This document shows, piece after piece, positions 28,839-37,795 of a DNA stretch of 64,000 nt. Both the position numbers and the translations under genes were made by a program. This DNA comes from Leptospira selangorensis (lineage in GTDB: Bacteria; Spirochaetota; Leptospiria; Leptospirales; Leptospiraceae), in NCBI RefSeq assembly GCF_004769405.1, contig NZ_RQES01000019.1:62001-126000 (forward strand). The letters run 5' to 3'. The first letter of the stretch is position 1, and every line of letters starts with the position of its first letter. Below the pieces are notes generated by a model. It was not told where the DNA came from and did no database searches. It was given only the letters and a program-made list of their open reading frames with translations.

Positions 28839-28981
28839 AGGTTTAAGTCTGCAGGGAGATCTGGCTTGCGGAATTAGAACAAAAAGATAAAATCTTTACG
28901 ATCTATTCCGATCACAGTTGCGGGTCAGCGTGGGAGTTACACCCAACTTCATCCTGAAAGTTAAGACGATCTTTTGAACCT
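28839..28981 (-). promoter_or_regulatory. Cobalamin riboswitch upstream of the TonB receptor
   Basis: Read on the minus strand: 'GGGTGTAACTCCCACGCTGA', then 'CCCGCAACTGTGATCGG', and a B12-box 'AAGCCAGATCTCCCTGC'. Ends TTGAACCT/TTAAACCT orientation pairs give a P1 stem (28974-28981 with 28839-28846, one mismatch). At 143 nt it is compact. Its presence says the receptor is shut down when cobalamin is plentiful. A weak promoter (TTATGA, 16 bp, TAATAT) sits in 28985-29015. Confidence 0.9.
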
Positions 28982-29041
28982 TCACATATTATTCAATGAA
29001 AAAAGTTTCATAAGATTTAAAAAAGGACGTTCTAATTTATT

Positions 29042-29644
29042 TTACTTACCTATAATTTTTTCCGGAATCTCTAGTGGAATAGATAATTCTATCACTTCAC
29101 AATTTCCTAGTTTAGAGTGTGAAAATTTTTTCAGTGAAAAATGTTCATAAAATCTGGAAAGAACGAATCCGTGACTACAGATCGCAATATTATTTTTTCT
29201 ATGTAGTTTCAATAAATTTAATATAGATTCTATAATTCTCAGTTCAGCTTCCGATTTACTTTCTCCTCCTGGAAATCTGAATTGGTCGTACACTTTTTCA
29301 GAACTCTTCCAGGCGGAATAAGATTCCTCTCCGAATTTATTAGGAAGATCCGATTCTAAAATTCCTTGCGCTTCTCCTAAATGAATCTCTCTGAGCCCAG
29401 GGTGATATATGATCTTTATTCCTAATTGATGAGAGATTTGTTCTGATGTTTCTTTTGCTCTTTTTAAATCGCTGCTAAAGATAAGTTCTATTTTTTTATT
29501 CTTTAATTTTTCGGCTAATTTAGAAGCTTGTTCTTTGCCGAACTCCGAGAGTGGAGTATCGGTCTGCCCTTGTAATCTTCTTTCTTTGTTCCATACCGTT
29601 TCTCCATGTCGGATTAGGAAAAGTTGATATTCTTTTTGATTCAT
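29042..29644 (-). CDS. cobC: Histidine phosphatase, probable alpha-ribazole phosphatase
   Basis: 200 aa. Histidine-phosphatase superfamily: 'FLIRHGETVWNKERRLQGQTDT' carries the catalytic RHG (His13) and the second arginine; 'SDLKRAKETSEQI', 'LREIHLGEAQG' and 'ICSHGFVLSRFYEH' complete the active site. CobC removes the phosphate of alpha-ribazole-5'-phosphate or adenosylcobalamin-5'-phosphate at the end of the pathway. Last gene of the cobalamin run, 9 bp after cbiB. A second member of this family lies in the same operon (33761), so which one is the true CobC is undecided. Confidence 0.8.
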   Translation of the reverse strand: MNQKEYQLFLIRHGETVWNKERRLQGQTDTPLSEFGKEQASKLAEKLKNKKIELIFSSDLKRAKETSEQISHQLGIKIIYHPGLREIHLGEAQGILESDLPNKFGEESYSAWKSSEKVYDQFRFPGGESKSEAELRIIESILNLLKLHRKNNIAICSHGFVLSRFYEHFSLKKFSHSKLGNCEVIELSIPLEIPEKIIGK

Positions 29645-29653
29645 AGAGGAAGT

Positions 29654-30625
29654 TTAAGATTGGAAGAAGGCCCCAATTATCAAATGAATTACTTGTCCGA
29701 GGCCTAAAAACAAGACGGAAGAAAGAATTGAGGTCAAAAATATAATCCTGTTTGCGTCTAAGATCAGATTCGGCACCAATTTACGATCCGGATCTCCTAA
29801 TTTTGGTTTTTCACTTGGGATTCCTGAGTAATAATTTCTTCCACCTAATTGTATTTTTAAAGCTCCAGCTAAGGCTGCCTCACAAAGTCCTGAATTAGGA
29901 CTTGGATGTTTTTTCCCGTCTCTGATCAGTATTTTAAGGGATCTTAATGGATAAAAACCTAAAATAGCGGAAGAAATACAAAGTATAGGAGCAGTTAGTC
30001 TTGCTGGAATATAATTTGCAAGATCATCCATTCTGGCAGAGGCCCATCCAAATTTCAGATAAATTTCGTTTTTATAGCCGAAGAGTGAGTCCAGTGTATT
30101 GATTGAACGATAGAACATAGCAAGACAAGGTCCTCCCAATGCTGCAAAAAAAAGCGGGGCAGTGATCCCGTCTACCAGGCTTTCTCCTACACTTTCTAAA
30201 CCTGCTCTGACTATCTCAGGTTCTTCTAAATTTGCAGTATCTCTACCTACGATCCTGCCTACCATAAGTCTTGCTTTTTCCAGATCATTTTCATGGAGTG
30301 CGGAGTATACGTCCTTACTATGGTCCAAAAGGTCTTTTAATGCAATACTGGTATATATAATAAATGCGGATGTGAGTTCTGCTAAAAAAGGATGAAGATA
30401 ACGAGAGAATTCAATAATTACCCAAGGGAATATAAAAGAAATGGAATATACTGAAAAGGAAGTTATTATTCCCGCAAATTTTTCCGAAAATATATACTTT
30501 CTGGTAATCTTCTCCATAAATCTTGCAAACTTGCCAATAAGTCTGACAGGATGCGGAAAACCTTGGGGGTCTCCAAAACCGAGATCCAGAAGTATAGAAG
30601 CAGGAAGGATCCAAATGGAATTCAT
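29654..30625 (-). CDS. cbiB: Adenosylcobinamide-phosphate synthase CbiB
   Basis: 323 aa, normal for CbiB/CobD(Pseudomonas). Integral membrane protein with several hydrophobic segments; the N-terminal 'LDLGFGDPQGFPHPVRLIGKF' (seen with motif GDP..PHPVR), 'VGRDTANLEEPEIVRAG' and 'ESVGESLVDGITAPLFFAALGG' are diagnostic. It joins cobyric acid to aminopropanol phosphate made by threonine-phosphate decarboxylase. Its start overlaps the upstream CobD-CbiP fusion gene by 4 nt (ATGA), so the enzyme making both substrates is translated just before it. Confidence 0.93.
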   Translation of the reverse strand: MNSIWILPASILLDLGFGDPQGFPHPVRLIGKFARFMEKITRKYIFSEKFAGIITSFSVYSISFIFPWVIIEFSRYLHPFLAELTSAFIIYTSIALKDLLDHSKDVYSALHENDLEKARLMVGRIVGRDTANLEEPEIVRAGLESVGESLVDGITAPLFFAALGGPCLAMFYRSINTLDSLFGYKNEIYLKFGWASARMDDLANYIPARLTAPILCISSAILGFYPLRSLKILIRDGKKHPSPNSGLCEAALAGALKIQLGGRNYYSGIPSEKPKLGDPDRKLVPNLILDANRIIFLTSILSSVLFLGLGQVIHLIIGAFFQS

Positions 30626-33222
30626 GCTAATCCCAGAATCCTATAAATCCGATTCATATTCACTGAATTTCTAACTTCTTCTGCTAAACGATCTAAATTA
30701 GTTTCTAATTCATATTTAGCTTGGATGTTCACTAAAGGTTTCATTCCTTTTCTGGTTCGGATCTTATCTAAAAAACTTCTTCTAAACTCGTCTTCGTCGA
30801 ATACTCCATGCAAATAGGTTCCCCAAACTTTTTCCGAAATCCCTTGGTGCCCTAAACTTTCTCCGGAGATATTTTGAAATATGGATTTTGCATAAATTTC
30901 TTTCGTATTTCCGTGATGAATTTCATAACCGGATACTTTTTTTCCGGACAGAAGATGGATACCTTCGGTTTGTTTCAGTAATTTTTCTTTTTCTAAAACT
31001 GTTTTGACTCCGATCAGATTTAAACCTTTCGCAGAGCCAAGATTACTTTCTATTTGGAATGGATCGTGGACGGATTCTCCTAACATCTGGTATCCTCCGC
31101 AAATCCCTATAATTTCCACTTTTCCTTCTTTATGAAAATTTAAAATAGTTTCTGAAATTCCTGATTCTTTCAGGTAAGTCAGATCTGTGATCACATTTTT
31201 ACTTCCAGGGAGGATTAAAACATCCGGGTTCCCGATTTCGTCTTTTCTCTGGGCAATCCTGACTCTAACATCTGGTTCTATTCTTAGAGAATCCAGATCT
31301 GTATGATTTGAGATCCTGGGTGTGTCGATTAGGACTATATCAACTCTGTCTCCCAGTGGGGAGGTATCATTTAAACTGCCTGATTTGAATTCTAGAGAAT
31401 CTTCTTCAGGTAGTCTTAGATTGTTTAGAAATGGCACAATTCCAAATACGTTCTTGCGAGTAGTTTCTTCTAAATATTTGATCCCTGGATCGAGTAAACT
31501 TTTTATTCCTCTGAACCGATTGATCAGGAAACCTGAAACTAGTTTTCTTTCCCATTCTGACATAGTTTCCATGGCACCCACAAATGAGCCGAATACTCCT
31601 CCATGATCTATATTACCGACTAATAATACTTTTGCCTTGGCATATTCCGCCATTCTCATGTTTACAATATCTTTATCTTTTAAATTGACTTCAGAAACTC
31701 CTCCGGCTCCTTCTAAAACCACCATATCGAATTCTTCAGAAAGTGAACTGTATGATTTTTTTACCTCGTCAAATGCACTTAACTTGAATTTCATATAATC
31801 CCTGAAATCCATCGCCTCGACCGGTTTTCCGTTTAGTATAACTTGGGAATCTTTTTCACTGGATGGTTTGAGAAGGATAGGGTTCATTCTATAATCCGCC
31901 CTGATCTTACATGCTTGGGCTTGTAATGCCTGTGCTCTTCCTATCTCTGCACCTTCGTAAGTCACAAAAGAGTTTAATGCCATGTTTTGAGATTTGAAAG
32001 GTGCTACTTTAAATCCATCCTGGGTAAAGATCCTGCAGAACGCGGTTGCCAATATACTTTTACCTACGTTGGAAGCCGTACCTTGGAGCATAAGTGCAGG
32101 TTTTGTTTTTTTTATTTTAGAAGGTTTTGGATTTTTTTTAAATATGGAGCGGAATGTTTGTATAAACCTTTCATTTTCTTCAGGAGTTTTGATTGAAATC
32201 CTTATATAATTATTTTCTAATCCACTAAAATTACCGCAGTTTCTAACTCCGATCTTGAATTCTTTAAGAAGAAGGTACTCTAATTCCGAAATATCCCTTT
32301 TTGGATCCGAAAATTCCAGAAGAATAAAATTCGTATCTGTATCATAGATCCGGAAAATTTCCAAATTTTCCAGGTCCTTTTTAAATATGTTCTTCCACTC
32401 AGTGATTTTTTCTTTGGTTTCTAATAGAAATTTCTGGTCTTCACCGAATTTTTCCAGAATGGAAGCGCTTAAACTATTTAAGGACCAACTAGGAAGAAGT
32501 TCCGAAATTTTGGAGGCAACCTTGGGATCCGTTAACAAAACTCCTATCCTAAGTCCGGGAAGAGCTAAAATTTTAGTCAAAGACCAAAGTACTGCCAGAT
32601 TTTCGGATCTAAAATTTCGAAATGAAATATCTCCCGGACAAAAATCTATAAAAGATTCATCTATTACAAAAAACGAATTTTTATGATCGGAAGCGATTTT
32701 TAGGATCTTTTCTCTATTTAATAATTTTCCTGTGGGATTGTTTGGATGTCCTAATAGGACTAAAATTTGTTTTTCAGGATTTTTTTCTAAAATTTGGATG
32801 AGCTCATCATAATTTAATTCAAAGTTGGATCCTTTTTGGAGATGTATTTCCTGGATCTGTAACCCGGCTAATTTTAGACTTTTTTGATAATCGATATAAG
32901 AAGGTTGGACGATTACTCCCAGATCGAAATTTTTTATCTTAGGAAGAATATTGATTAACTCCGAGGCACCATTTCCAAAAACAATTTCTTCTTTTGGAAT
33001 ATTCCAATGTTTCTCTAAAGAGATTCTCACCTTTGTGTAATTCGGATCCGGATAATGTATCAGGTCGCTGATCCGTGAATGGATCAATGGGCGGACCCAA
33101 TCCGGAAAACCTAGAGGATTTAGGTTAGAGGAGAAATCCAGAATTTCTGCAGGATCAACCCCGGCAATGTTCGCCATCCTGAATAAATTTCCTCCATGGG
33201 GACTTATATGATCCGATTTCAT
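30622..33222 (-). CDS. cobD-cbiP: Fusion: threonine-phosphate decarboxylase (CobD) + cobyric acid synthase (CbiP)
   Basis: 866 aa in one uninterrupted frame. Residues 1-360 are a PLP-dependent class I/II aminotransferase-fold enzyme of the CobD group: 'HGGNLFRMA', 'DFSSNLNPLG', 'GNGASELI', 'GHPNNPTGKLL' and the Schiff-base lysine in 'SLTKILALPGLRIG'. A Lys/Pro-rich linker (about 360-375) leads to cobyric acid synthase: P-loop 'LQGTASNVGKS', 'FKSQNMALNSFVT', 'EGAGGVSEVN', and the glutamine amidotransferase domain with Cys in 'GICGGYQMLG' and His in 'YLHGVFDE'. CobD makes aminopropanol phosphate; CbiP amidates cobyrinate diamide to cobyric acid. Both products are the substrates of CbiB, encoded next. 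Confidence 0.93.
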   Translation of the reverse strand: MKSDHISPHGGNLFRMANIAGVDPAEILDFSSNLNPLGFPDWVRPLIHSRISDLIHYPDPNYTKVRISLEKHWNIPKEEIVFGNGASELINILPKIKNFDLGVIVQPSYIDYQKSLKLAGLQIQEIHLQKGSNFELNYDELIQILEKNPEKQILVLLGHPNNPTGKLLNREKILKIASDHKNSFFVIDESFIDFCPGDISFRNFRSENLAVLWSLTKILALPGLRIGVLLTDPKVASKISELLPSWSLNSLSASILEKFGEDQKFLLETKEKITEWKNIFKKDLENLEIFRIYDTDTNFILLEFSDPKRDISELEYLLLKEFKIGVRNCGNFSGLENNYIRISIKTPEENERFIQTFRSIFKKNPKPSKIKKTKPALMLQGTASNVGKSILATAFCRIFTQDGFKVAPFKSQNMALNSFVTYEGAEIGRAQALQAQACKIRADYRMNPILLKPSSEKDSQVILNGKPVEAMDFRDYMKFKLSAFDEVKKSYSSLSEEFDMVVLEGAGGVSEVNLKDKDIVNMRMAEYAKAKVLLVGNIDHGGVFGSFVGAMETMSEWERKLVSGFLINRFRGIKSLLDPGIKYLEETTRKNVFGIVPFLNNLRLPEEDSLEFKSGSLNDTSPLGDRVDIVLIDTPRISNHTDLDSLRIEPDVRVRIAQRKDEIGNPDVLILPGSKNVITDLTYLKESGISETILNFHKEGKVEIIGICGGYQMLGESVHDPFQIESNLGSAKGLNLIGVKTVLEKEKLLKQTEGIHLLSGKKVSGYEIHHGNTKEIYAKSIFQNISGESLGHQGISEKVWGTYLHGVFDEDEFRRSFLDKIRTRKGMKPLVNIQAKYELETNLDRLAEEVRNSVNMNRIYRILGLA

Positions 33223-33773
33223 AAGTTATTATCCGTAGAAGTTTTGATTCGGATCGGTATGCCGCTCACTAAAAAATACACTTCATTTGCGATAGATGCA
33301 AATGTTTGGTTGCAGATCCCTAATAGATCTCTATACAATCTGCCTTCTTTATTTTCCGGAACGAGACCCATTCCGACTTCATTGGTGACTATAAATACAT
33401 TTTTTGCTTTTGAATCCAAGATATGTTTTCCTAAATTTAAACAAGTCATGTTGATCTGTTCTTGAGTAAGATTTAGGTTTTTATTATTCGCATCAAACAT
33501 CAAATTATTGATCCAAAGACTTAGGCAATCCAGAAGCACAATAGATCCTGAAGGGATGGAATCAAATAGAGAGGAAAGTTCCAATTCTTCCTCTATCGTG
33601 TTCCAATCTATTCTTTCTTGCCGGTGTCTTTGTATCCTTGCATCCATTTCGGAATCTATGCGAGGGCAGGTGGCTAAAAAGAATTTTTCTCCTACTAGAG
33701 AATTCGCCTTTTCTAATGCGAATCTGCTTTTTCCACTTCTACATCCTCCGGTCACTAAAATTATCCTGGCCAT
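33219..33773 (-). CDS. cobU: Adenosylcobinamide kinase/guanylyltransferase CobU
   Basis: 184 aa, as in CobU/CobP. P-loop 'VTGGCRSGKSRFA' at the N-terminus, then the 'RIDSEMDARIQRHRQER' segment with the conserved histidine that is guanylated, 'LLDCLSLWINNL' and 'VTNEVGMGLVPEN'. It phosphorylates adenosylcobinamide and then attaches GMP, preparing it for lower-ligand transfer. Overlaps the genes on both sides (13 nt upstream, 4 nt downstream). The expected next enzyme CobS is not in this window. Confidence 0.93.
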   Translation of the reverse strand: MARIILVTGGCRSGKSRFALEKANSLVGEKFFLATCPRIDSEMDARIQRHRQERIDWNTIEEELELSSLFDSIPSGSIVLLDCLSLWINNLMFDANNKNLNLTQEQINMTCLNLGKHILDSKAKNVFIVTNEVGMGLVPENKEGRLYRDLLGICNQTFASIANEVYFLVSGIPIRIKTSTDNNL

Positions 33774-34390
33774 TCCGATCTCCTTATACCAGGAATTCTA
33801 ATAAGATCAGTTAAGACTGCTTGGCCATTATGAAATATATCTAAGTAAATAAGTGTAGAAGGAGAAATTTTGAACTTTGTATAGAAAGAATACGGGAGTC
33901 CTAAAAAGGAACAAAGCAAACTGGAGAGAATTCCTCCATGACTTAAAATAAAAATGTAACGATCCGGTGAGGAGAGAATATGTTCTTTGAATATTTCCGT
34001 TCTCCTCTGGAATTCATTCAAACTTTCTCCATTCGGAAATCTGAAAGAAGAAGAAAAATTCGCGAACTTTTTTAAACCTTCTAAATTTATTTCAGCTAAC
34101 TCTGAAAAAGATCTGCCTTCCCAATTCCCAAAATCCAATTCTTGTAATTCATCCCTTAGTTCAGGATGGATCTCTTTAGGAAATCCTAATGTGTGAAAAG
34201 TTTCTTTACATTGAATGCTTGGGCTTAAATATACTTTTCCATTCAAGAATTTCTCTTGGACTTTTACTTTAATTTTTTCTATTTCTTGGACCCCTTCTTC
34301 GGAGAGAGAGACTTCTTTTCTTCCCAAATATTTTCCTCCATATTCTGAAGGAATGCTTGGATGCCTAAGTAAACATAATGATTTTTTCAT
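33761..34390 (-). CDS. Histidine phosphatase in cobalamin operon (CobC-like)
   Basis: 209 aa from ATG 34390, which overlaps the cbiZ stop as ATGA; the longer frame begins inside cbiZ and is rejected. Histidine-phosphatase family: 'CLLRHPSIPSEYGGKYLG' has RH followed by Pro instead of Gly, as in many CobC-like proteins of cobalamin operons; 'ELDFGNWEGRSFSEL' and 'FILSHGGILSSLL' complete the site. It probably acts on alpha-ribazole phosphate or a nucleotide-loop phosphate. The second such gene at 29042 may be redundant or have another substrate. Confidence 0.75.
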   Translation of the reverse strand: MKKSLCLLRHPSIPSEYGGKYLGRKEVSLSEEGVQEIEKIKVKVQEKFLNGKVYLSPSIQCKETFHTLGFPKEIHPELRDELQELDFGNWEGRSFSELAEINLEGLKKFANFSSSFRFPNGESLNEFQRRTEIFKEHILSSPDRYIFILSHGGILSSLLCSFLGLPYSFYTKFKISPSTLIYLDIFHNGQAVLTDLIRIPGIRRSEWPG

Positions 34391-35091
34391 ATATTTACGT
34401 GTATCCCATGTTCCGAAAGCAGTTGGTTTCTGGTTTTTTTCCATTTAAGGATGCCTAGTTTGACTGCTTCGTAAGAGGCGGCTCCGATCAGATGCCCCAA
34501 GACTGTATGTTTTCCCACATAATCTAATCCATTCGTTGAAATAGGAGAGATTATCCCGATACAGTCCGTGCCTGTACCAGTAGCGGGTTTGTTTTCGCCA
34601 TGTAACAAGATCTCCGATTCTAAAACAGCTAAGGTCCTTGCCTCGGACGCTATAGAGATTGCCTCAATACATGCTGAAAAGGTGATTGTTTCGGAAGTTT
34701 GGACGAGTAAGTTGATTGTTCCTATTTTTTTATTTTGTTTTGGAGGATCTCCGACTCTAACTGCATTTCCTAAACCAACGGTTGCGATGGATCTAACGTG
34801 TAAATTATCCATACTTTTTTCGGCTACAGAATAATTTAAAAGAGAAGCACTTGTCATAAAGCCTAAAACTTCTTCTTTTTCTCCCTTATCTACTAAACAG
34901 TTTCTATAAAATTCTTCCGGAAGTATCTCAGGGCTTAAGTCGGAATTGGAGACTTTCAACCAGTAGACTTTATTCGTGGTTAAATATCCTCCTCCCACCA
35001 CTGCCCAGCTTAAAGAAGAGTGGGGTTGCGAAAGTTGGAGTTCCAGCCAAGTTTCGGAAACTCTGATTTGATCTTTTTGAAAAAAGTTCAA
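34387..35091 (-). CDS. cbiZ: Adenosylcobinamide amidohydrolase CbiZ
   Basis: 234 aa, starting at TTG 35091, which overlaps the cbiA stop (TTGA) with AGGAG upstream. Recognised by 'WAVVGGGYLTTNKVYW', 'GFMTSASLLNYSV', 'ATVGLGNAVRVGDPP' and 'ATGTGTDCIGI', the CbiZ amidohydrolase pattern. CbiZ hydrolyses adenosylcobinamide (and in some bacteria adenosylpseudocobalamin) to adenosylcobyric acid, feeding salvaged or wrong-ligand corrinoids back to CbiB. Its presence in a de novo operon suggests that imported corrinoids are remodelled. Confidence 0.88.
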   Translation of the reverse strand: MNFFQKDQIRVSETWLELQLSQPHSSLSWAVVGGGYLTTNKVYWLKVSNSDLSPEILPEEFYRNCLVDKGEKEEVLGFMTSASLLNYSVAEKSMDNLHVRSIATVGLGNAVRVGDPPKQNKKIGTINLLVQTSETITFSACIEAISIASEARTLAVLESEILLHGENKPATGTGTDCIGIISPISTNGLDYVGKHTVLGHLIGAASYEAVKLGILKWKKTRNQLLSEHGIHVNI

Positions 35092-36467
35092 ACTTTAAAT
35101 CTCCTACAAGAAGCTATAAAGTTTTTCGGTATTTCAGGATTTGATGCCCAATGCGCATGCACATAACTTGCTAAAACATTTGAAACGGTATAACCTTCTT
35201 TAGTTGTTTGTTCCGATTTTCGCTTTCTGATATGATAGGAGAATAATGACTCATCTTCGTTTTCTAAGATGAGGTCGGAATATCTGAATTGATGTCCTCT
35301 AAATCGGATGCCGGCTTCCCCCAGGATGGTCCTTTTTTCGGTATGAACTTCTACATAACCTAAACTTTTGAGTTTAGGGCCCATGATCGCTTTGCCAGGA
35401 ATAAGTCCTACCATGGGGAAACTTTTCTCTTCTAACGTTTGGATCTCCGAGGAAAGATACATCAGTCCTCCGCATTCTGCATATATAGGTCTTTCCGAAT
35501 TTGCGAAATTTTTGATCTCTTGTATTAGGCCTTTATTTTTCGATAAAGGATCTGCGAATAGTTCCGGATATCCTCCTCCAAAGTATAATCCATCTACTTC
35601 CGGGAGTTTAGTATCTTTTAGTGGAGAGAAAAAGACGAGTTCTGCTCCTTCTTCTCTCAATTTTTTAAAATTTTCTTCATAATAAAAATGAAATGCTTCA
35701 TCGTAGGCGACTCCGATTTTACAATCTTTCGTCTTTGTTTGAGTCTCGACTAATTCTTTCGCTATAAGTGGGGGAGCAGAATTTGCAATTTCTAAAATTT
35801 TATTTAGATCCAGCCACTCTTCCGATAAATTTTGCCAATAAGAAAGTTTTTCTTCGGTTAAAATATCCGGACCGGCAGTGCGAAGTCCCAAATGTCTTTC
35901 AGGAAAGGAATAATCATTGGATTTCGGAAATCCACCTAAAACAGGTAAAGGAATACTTGCAGTTTCTATAATGGAAAGATGGCTTTTACTTCCTATAAAA
36001 TTTGCAACAAAACCTTGGATGGGAACTTGAGGATCGTAATTTTTGATACCGGAAGCAATTGCTGAAAAAGTCGCCGCCATTCCCGATGCATCTATCAATA
36101 TTATTGTGGGGACTTCTAACCATTTAGCAATTTCGGCAGTAGAGCCTGTTTCTGAATTGGGTGAATGGCCATCGAATAATCCCATCACTCCTTCTATGAT
36201 GGAAATGTCCGATCCCTGGCTTGCGCTTACAAAACTGGAAATTACGGATTCTTTTCCCATCAGCCATCCATCCAGATTTTGGCAGGTTTTACCTGTAACG
36301 AAAGAATGATAGCCTGGATCTAGATAGTCCGGTCCACATTTGAATACAGAAACTTTTAGACCTTTAGCTTGTAATGCCTTGGTAAGTGCTATTGTAAATG
36401 TGGTCTTTCCCGTACCACTTCCTGTTCCGGAGATCAGTATTCTAGGTATTTTGATCTCTTGTATCAT
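35088..36467 (-). CDS. cbiA: Cobyrinic acid a,c-diamide synthase CbiA
   Basis: 459 aa. ATP-dependent amidotransferase: P-loop 'ISGTGSGTGKTTFTIALTKAL' (seen in two parts), 'KCGPDYLDPGYHS', 'EGVMGLFDGHSP', and the class I glutaminase-like domain with 'YFGGGYPELFA', Cys in 'YAECGGLMYLS' and His in 'SYVHAHWASNPE'. Amidates the a and c carboxylates of cobyrinate with glutamine. It starts 6 bp after cobO and overlaps cbiZ by 4 nt. Confidence 0.94.
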   Translation of the reverse strand: MIQEIKIPRILISGTGSGTGKTTFTIALTKALQAKGLKVSVFKCGPDYLDPGYHSFVTGKTCQNLDGWLMGKESVISSFVSASQGSDISIIEGVMGLFDGHSPNSETGSTAEIAKWLEVPTIILIDASGMAATFSAIASGIKNYDPQVPIQGFVANFIGSKSHLSIIETASIPLPVLGGFPKSNDYSFPERHLGLRTAGPDILTEEKLSYWQNLSEEWLDLNKILEIANSAPPLIAKELVETQTKTKDCKIGVAYDEAFHFYYEENFKKLREEGAELVFFSPLKDTKLPEVDGLYFGGGYPELFADPLSKNKGLIQEIKNFANSERPIYAECGGLMYLSSEIQTLEEKSFPMVGLIPGKAIMGPKLKSLGYVEVHTEKRTILGEAGIRFRGHQFRYSDLILENEDESLFSYHIRKRKSEQTTKEGYTVSNVLASYVHAHWASNPEIPKNFIASCRRFKV

Positions 36468-36473
36468 ATTTTT

Positions 36474-37007
36474 TTAATAATCTATCCCGATCTGGGCGGG
36501 GATCCCGTTTTTATAAGGATGTTTCGGAGATTCTATATGAGTAACTAAATCCGCCATATCCGTTAAAAGATTAGGACAGTTCCTTCCTGTGAGAATAATA
36601 TGTAGGTCTGCCGGTTTTTTGGATAAGACCTCCGAAACTTCCTCCGGAGTAAGCCATCCATAATGGAACGCATAAGTAATTTCATCGAATATGAGTATTT
36701 TATAATTTTCTGAAAATATCATTTCGCATGATTTTTCCCAAGCTAATCTTGCCGCTTTTTTATCCCGGTCCAGATCGTCACTTTCCCAAGTGAATCCTAA
36801 TCCCATTACATGAAAGTCCAGATCCGCAATTGTTTTGGCGAATTTTCTCTCTCCGGTTTCCCATTTTCCTTTTAAAAATTGAACGACTCCACATTTCATT
36901 CCCCTTCCTAATGCTCTGAATAGAATTCCGAGAGCAGCAGTGGTTTTTCCTTTTCCGGGGCCGGTAAATACTAAGATGAGTCCTTTTTTTTCAGGAGAGG
37001 GATTCAT
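36474..37007 (-). CDS. cobO: Cob(I)yrinic acid a,c-diamide adenosyltransferase (CobO/BtuR)
   Basis: 177 aa from ATG 37007 (GGAAAG just before it); the longer frame runs 80 bases into cbiF and is rejected. P-loop 'VFTGPGKGKTTAALG' at the N-terminus, 'GVVQFLKGKWETGE', 'DEITYAFHYGWLT' and 'LTGRNCPNLL' identify the CobA/CobO/PduO-independent corrinoid adenosyltransferase. It adds the 5'-deoxyadenosyl group to cobalt from ATP. The start overlaps cbiF by 17 nt. Confidence 0.92.
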   Translation of the reverse strand: MNPSPEKKGLILVFTGPGKGKTTAALGILFRALGRGMKCGVVQFLKGKWETGERKFAKTIADLDFHVMGLGFTWESDDLDRDKKAARLAWEKSCEMIFSENYKILIFDEITYAFHYGWLTPEEVSEVLSKKPADLHIILTGRNCPNLLTDMADLVTHIESPKHPYKNGIPAQIGIDY

Positions 37008-37785
37008 GCGCTTTCCGAGTAATTTCTTTCTTGTTTGCCTTTCTGAATTTATGGGAGAAGTCGGAAGCATAAAGTCTGGAATCCGCAAAATCGTGGCAGT
37101 CTAATACTTTTCCTACGAAGATGATCGCGGTTGCAGTGATCTTTTCTTCTTTCACCTTAGATACTATAGTTTCTAAGGTCCCTGTTACTATTTTTTGCTC
37201 CGGCCAAGTTGCCTTTTGCACGACGGATACAGGGCAATCCTTGCCATAATGAGGAATAAGTTCTTCTGTAATTTTACGAATATGTAAAACACTTAAAAAG
37301 AATACTAGGGTGGCTCCAGTGGAAGCGAAAGTTTCTAATTTTTCTTTTTCCGGCATAGGAGTCCTTCCTTCTGCCCTTGTAATCACTACTGATTGAGAAA
37401 CTTCAGGAAGAGTGAGTTCTTTACCAAGCATCGCCGCAGCTGCTGTAAACGAGGAGACTCCCGGGACTATTTCGTAGGGAATTCCTAATTCATCCATTTT
37501 TCTCATCTGTTCGGCAGTGGACCCGAAAATAGACGGGTCTCCTGTATGGACTCTCGCAACATCCTGGTCCTTCTTCTTAGCTTCCTCTAAGATAGAAATG
37601 ATATCTTCCAAGGTCATTTTAGATGAATCTAATACTGTTGCCGTCGATGCGGCTCTTTCTATCACTCTTTGTGGTACGAGAGAACCGGTATAAAGAACGA
37701 TAGGACAGGTTTCTACAAGTCTCGCACCTTTGATAGTTATTAGATCAGGATCTCCCGGCCCAGCGCCAATAATATATACTTTCAT
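36991..37785 (-). CDS. cbiF: Cobalt-precorrin-4 C11-methyltransferase CbiF
   Basis: 264 aa. Tetrapyrrole methylase fold: 'YIIGAGPGDPDLITIKGARL' at the N-terminus, 'VARVHTGDPSIFGSTAEQM' and 'PYEIVPGVSSFTAAAAMLGKELTLPE' (motif parts) typical of CbiF/CobM. It methylates C11 of cobalt-precorrin-4 with SAM. It lies 10 bp after cbiH. Confidence 0.94.
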   Translation of the reverse strand: MKVYIIGAGPGDPDLITIKGARLVETCPIVLYTGSLVPQRVIERAASTATVLDSSKMTLEDIISILEEAKKKDQDVARVHTGDPSIFGSTAEQMRKMDELGIPYEIVPGVSSFTAAAAMLGKELTLPEVSQSVVITRAEGRTPMPEKEKLETFASTGATLVFFLSVLHIRKITEELIPHYGKDCPVSVVQKATWPEQKIVTGTLETIVSKVKEEKITATAIIFVGKVLDCHDFADSRLYASDFSHKFRKANKKEITRKAHESLS

Positions 37786-37795
37786 AATATTACTC

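Noticed and set aside
28996..29012. ATGAAA-N5-TTTCAT hairpin as terminator of the cobalamin operon
   Set aside because: Short AT-only stem without a following U-tract; too weak to call.
32085..32145. CobD-CbiP fusion caused by a frameshift or missed stop
   Set aside because: The frame is continuous with a Lys/Pro-rich linker and both domains keep all key residues; sequence alone gives no sign of an error.
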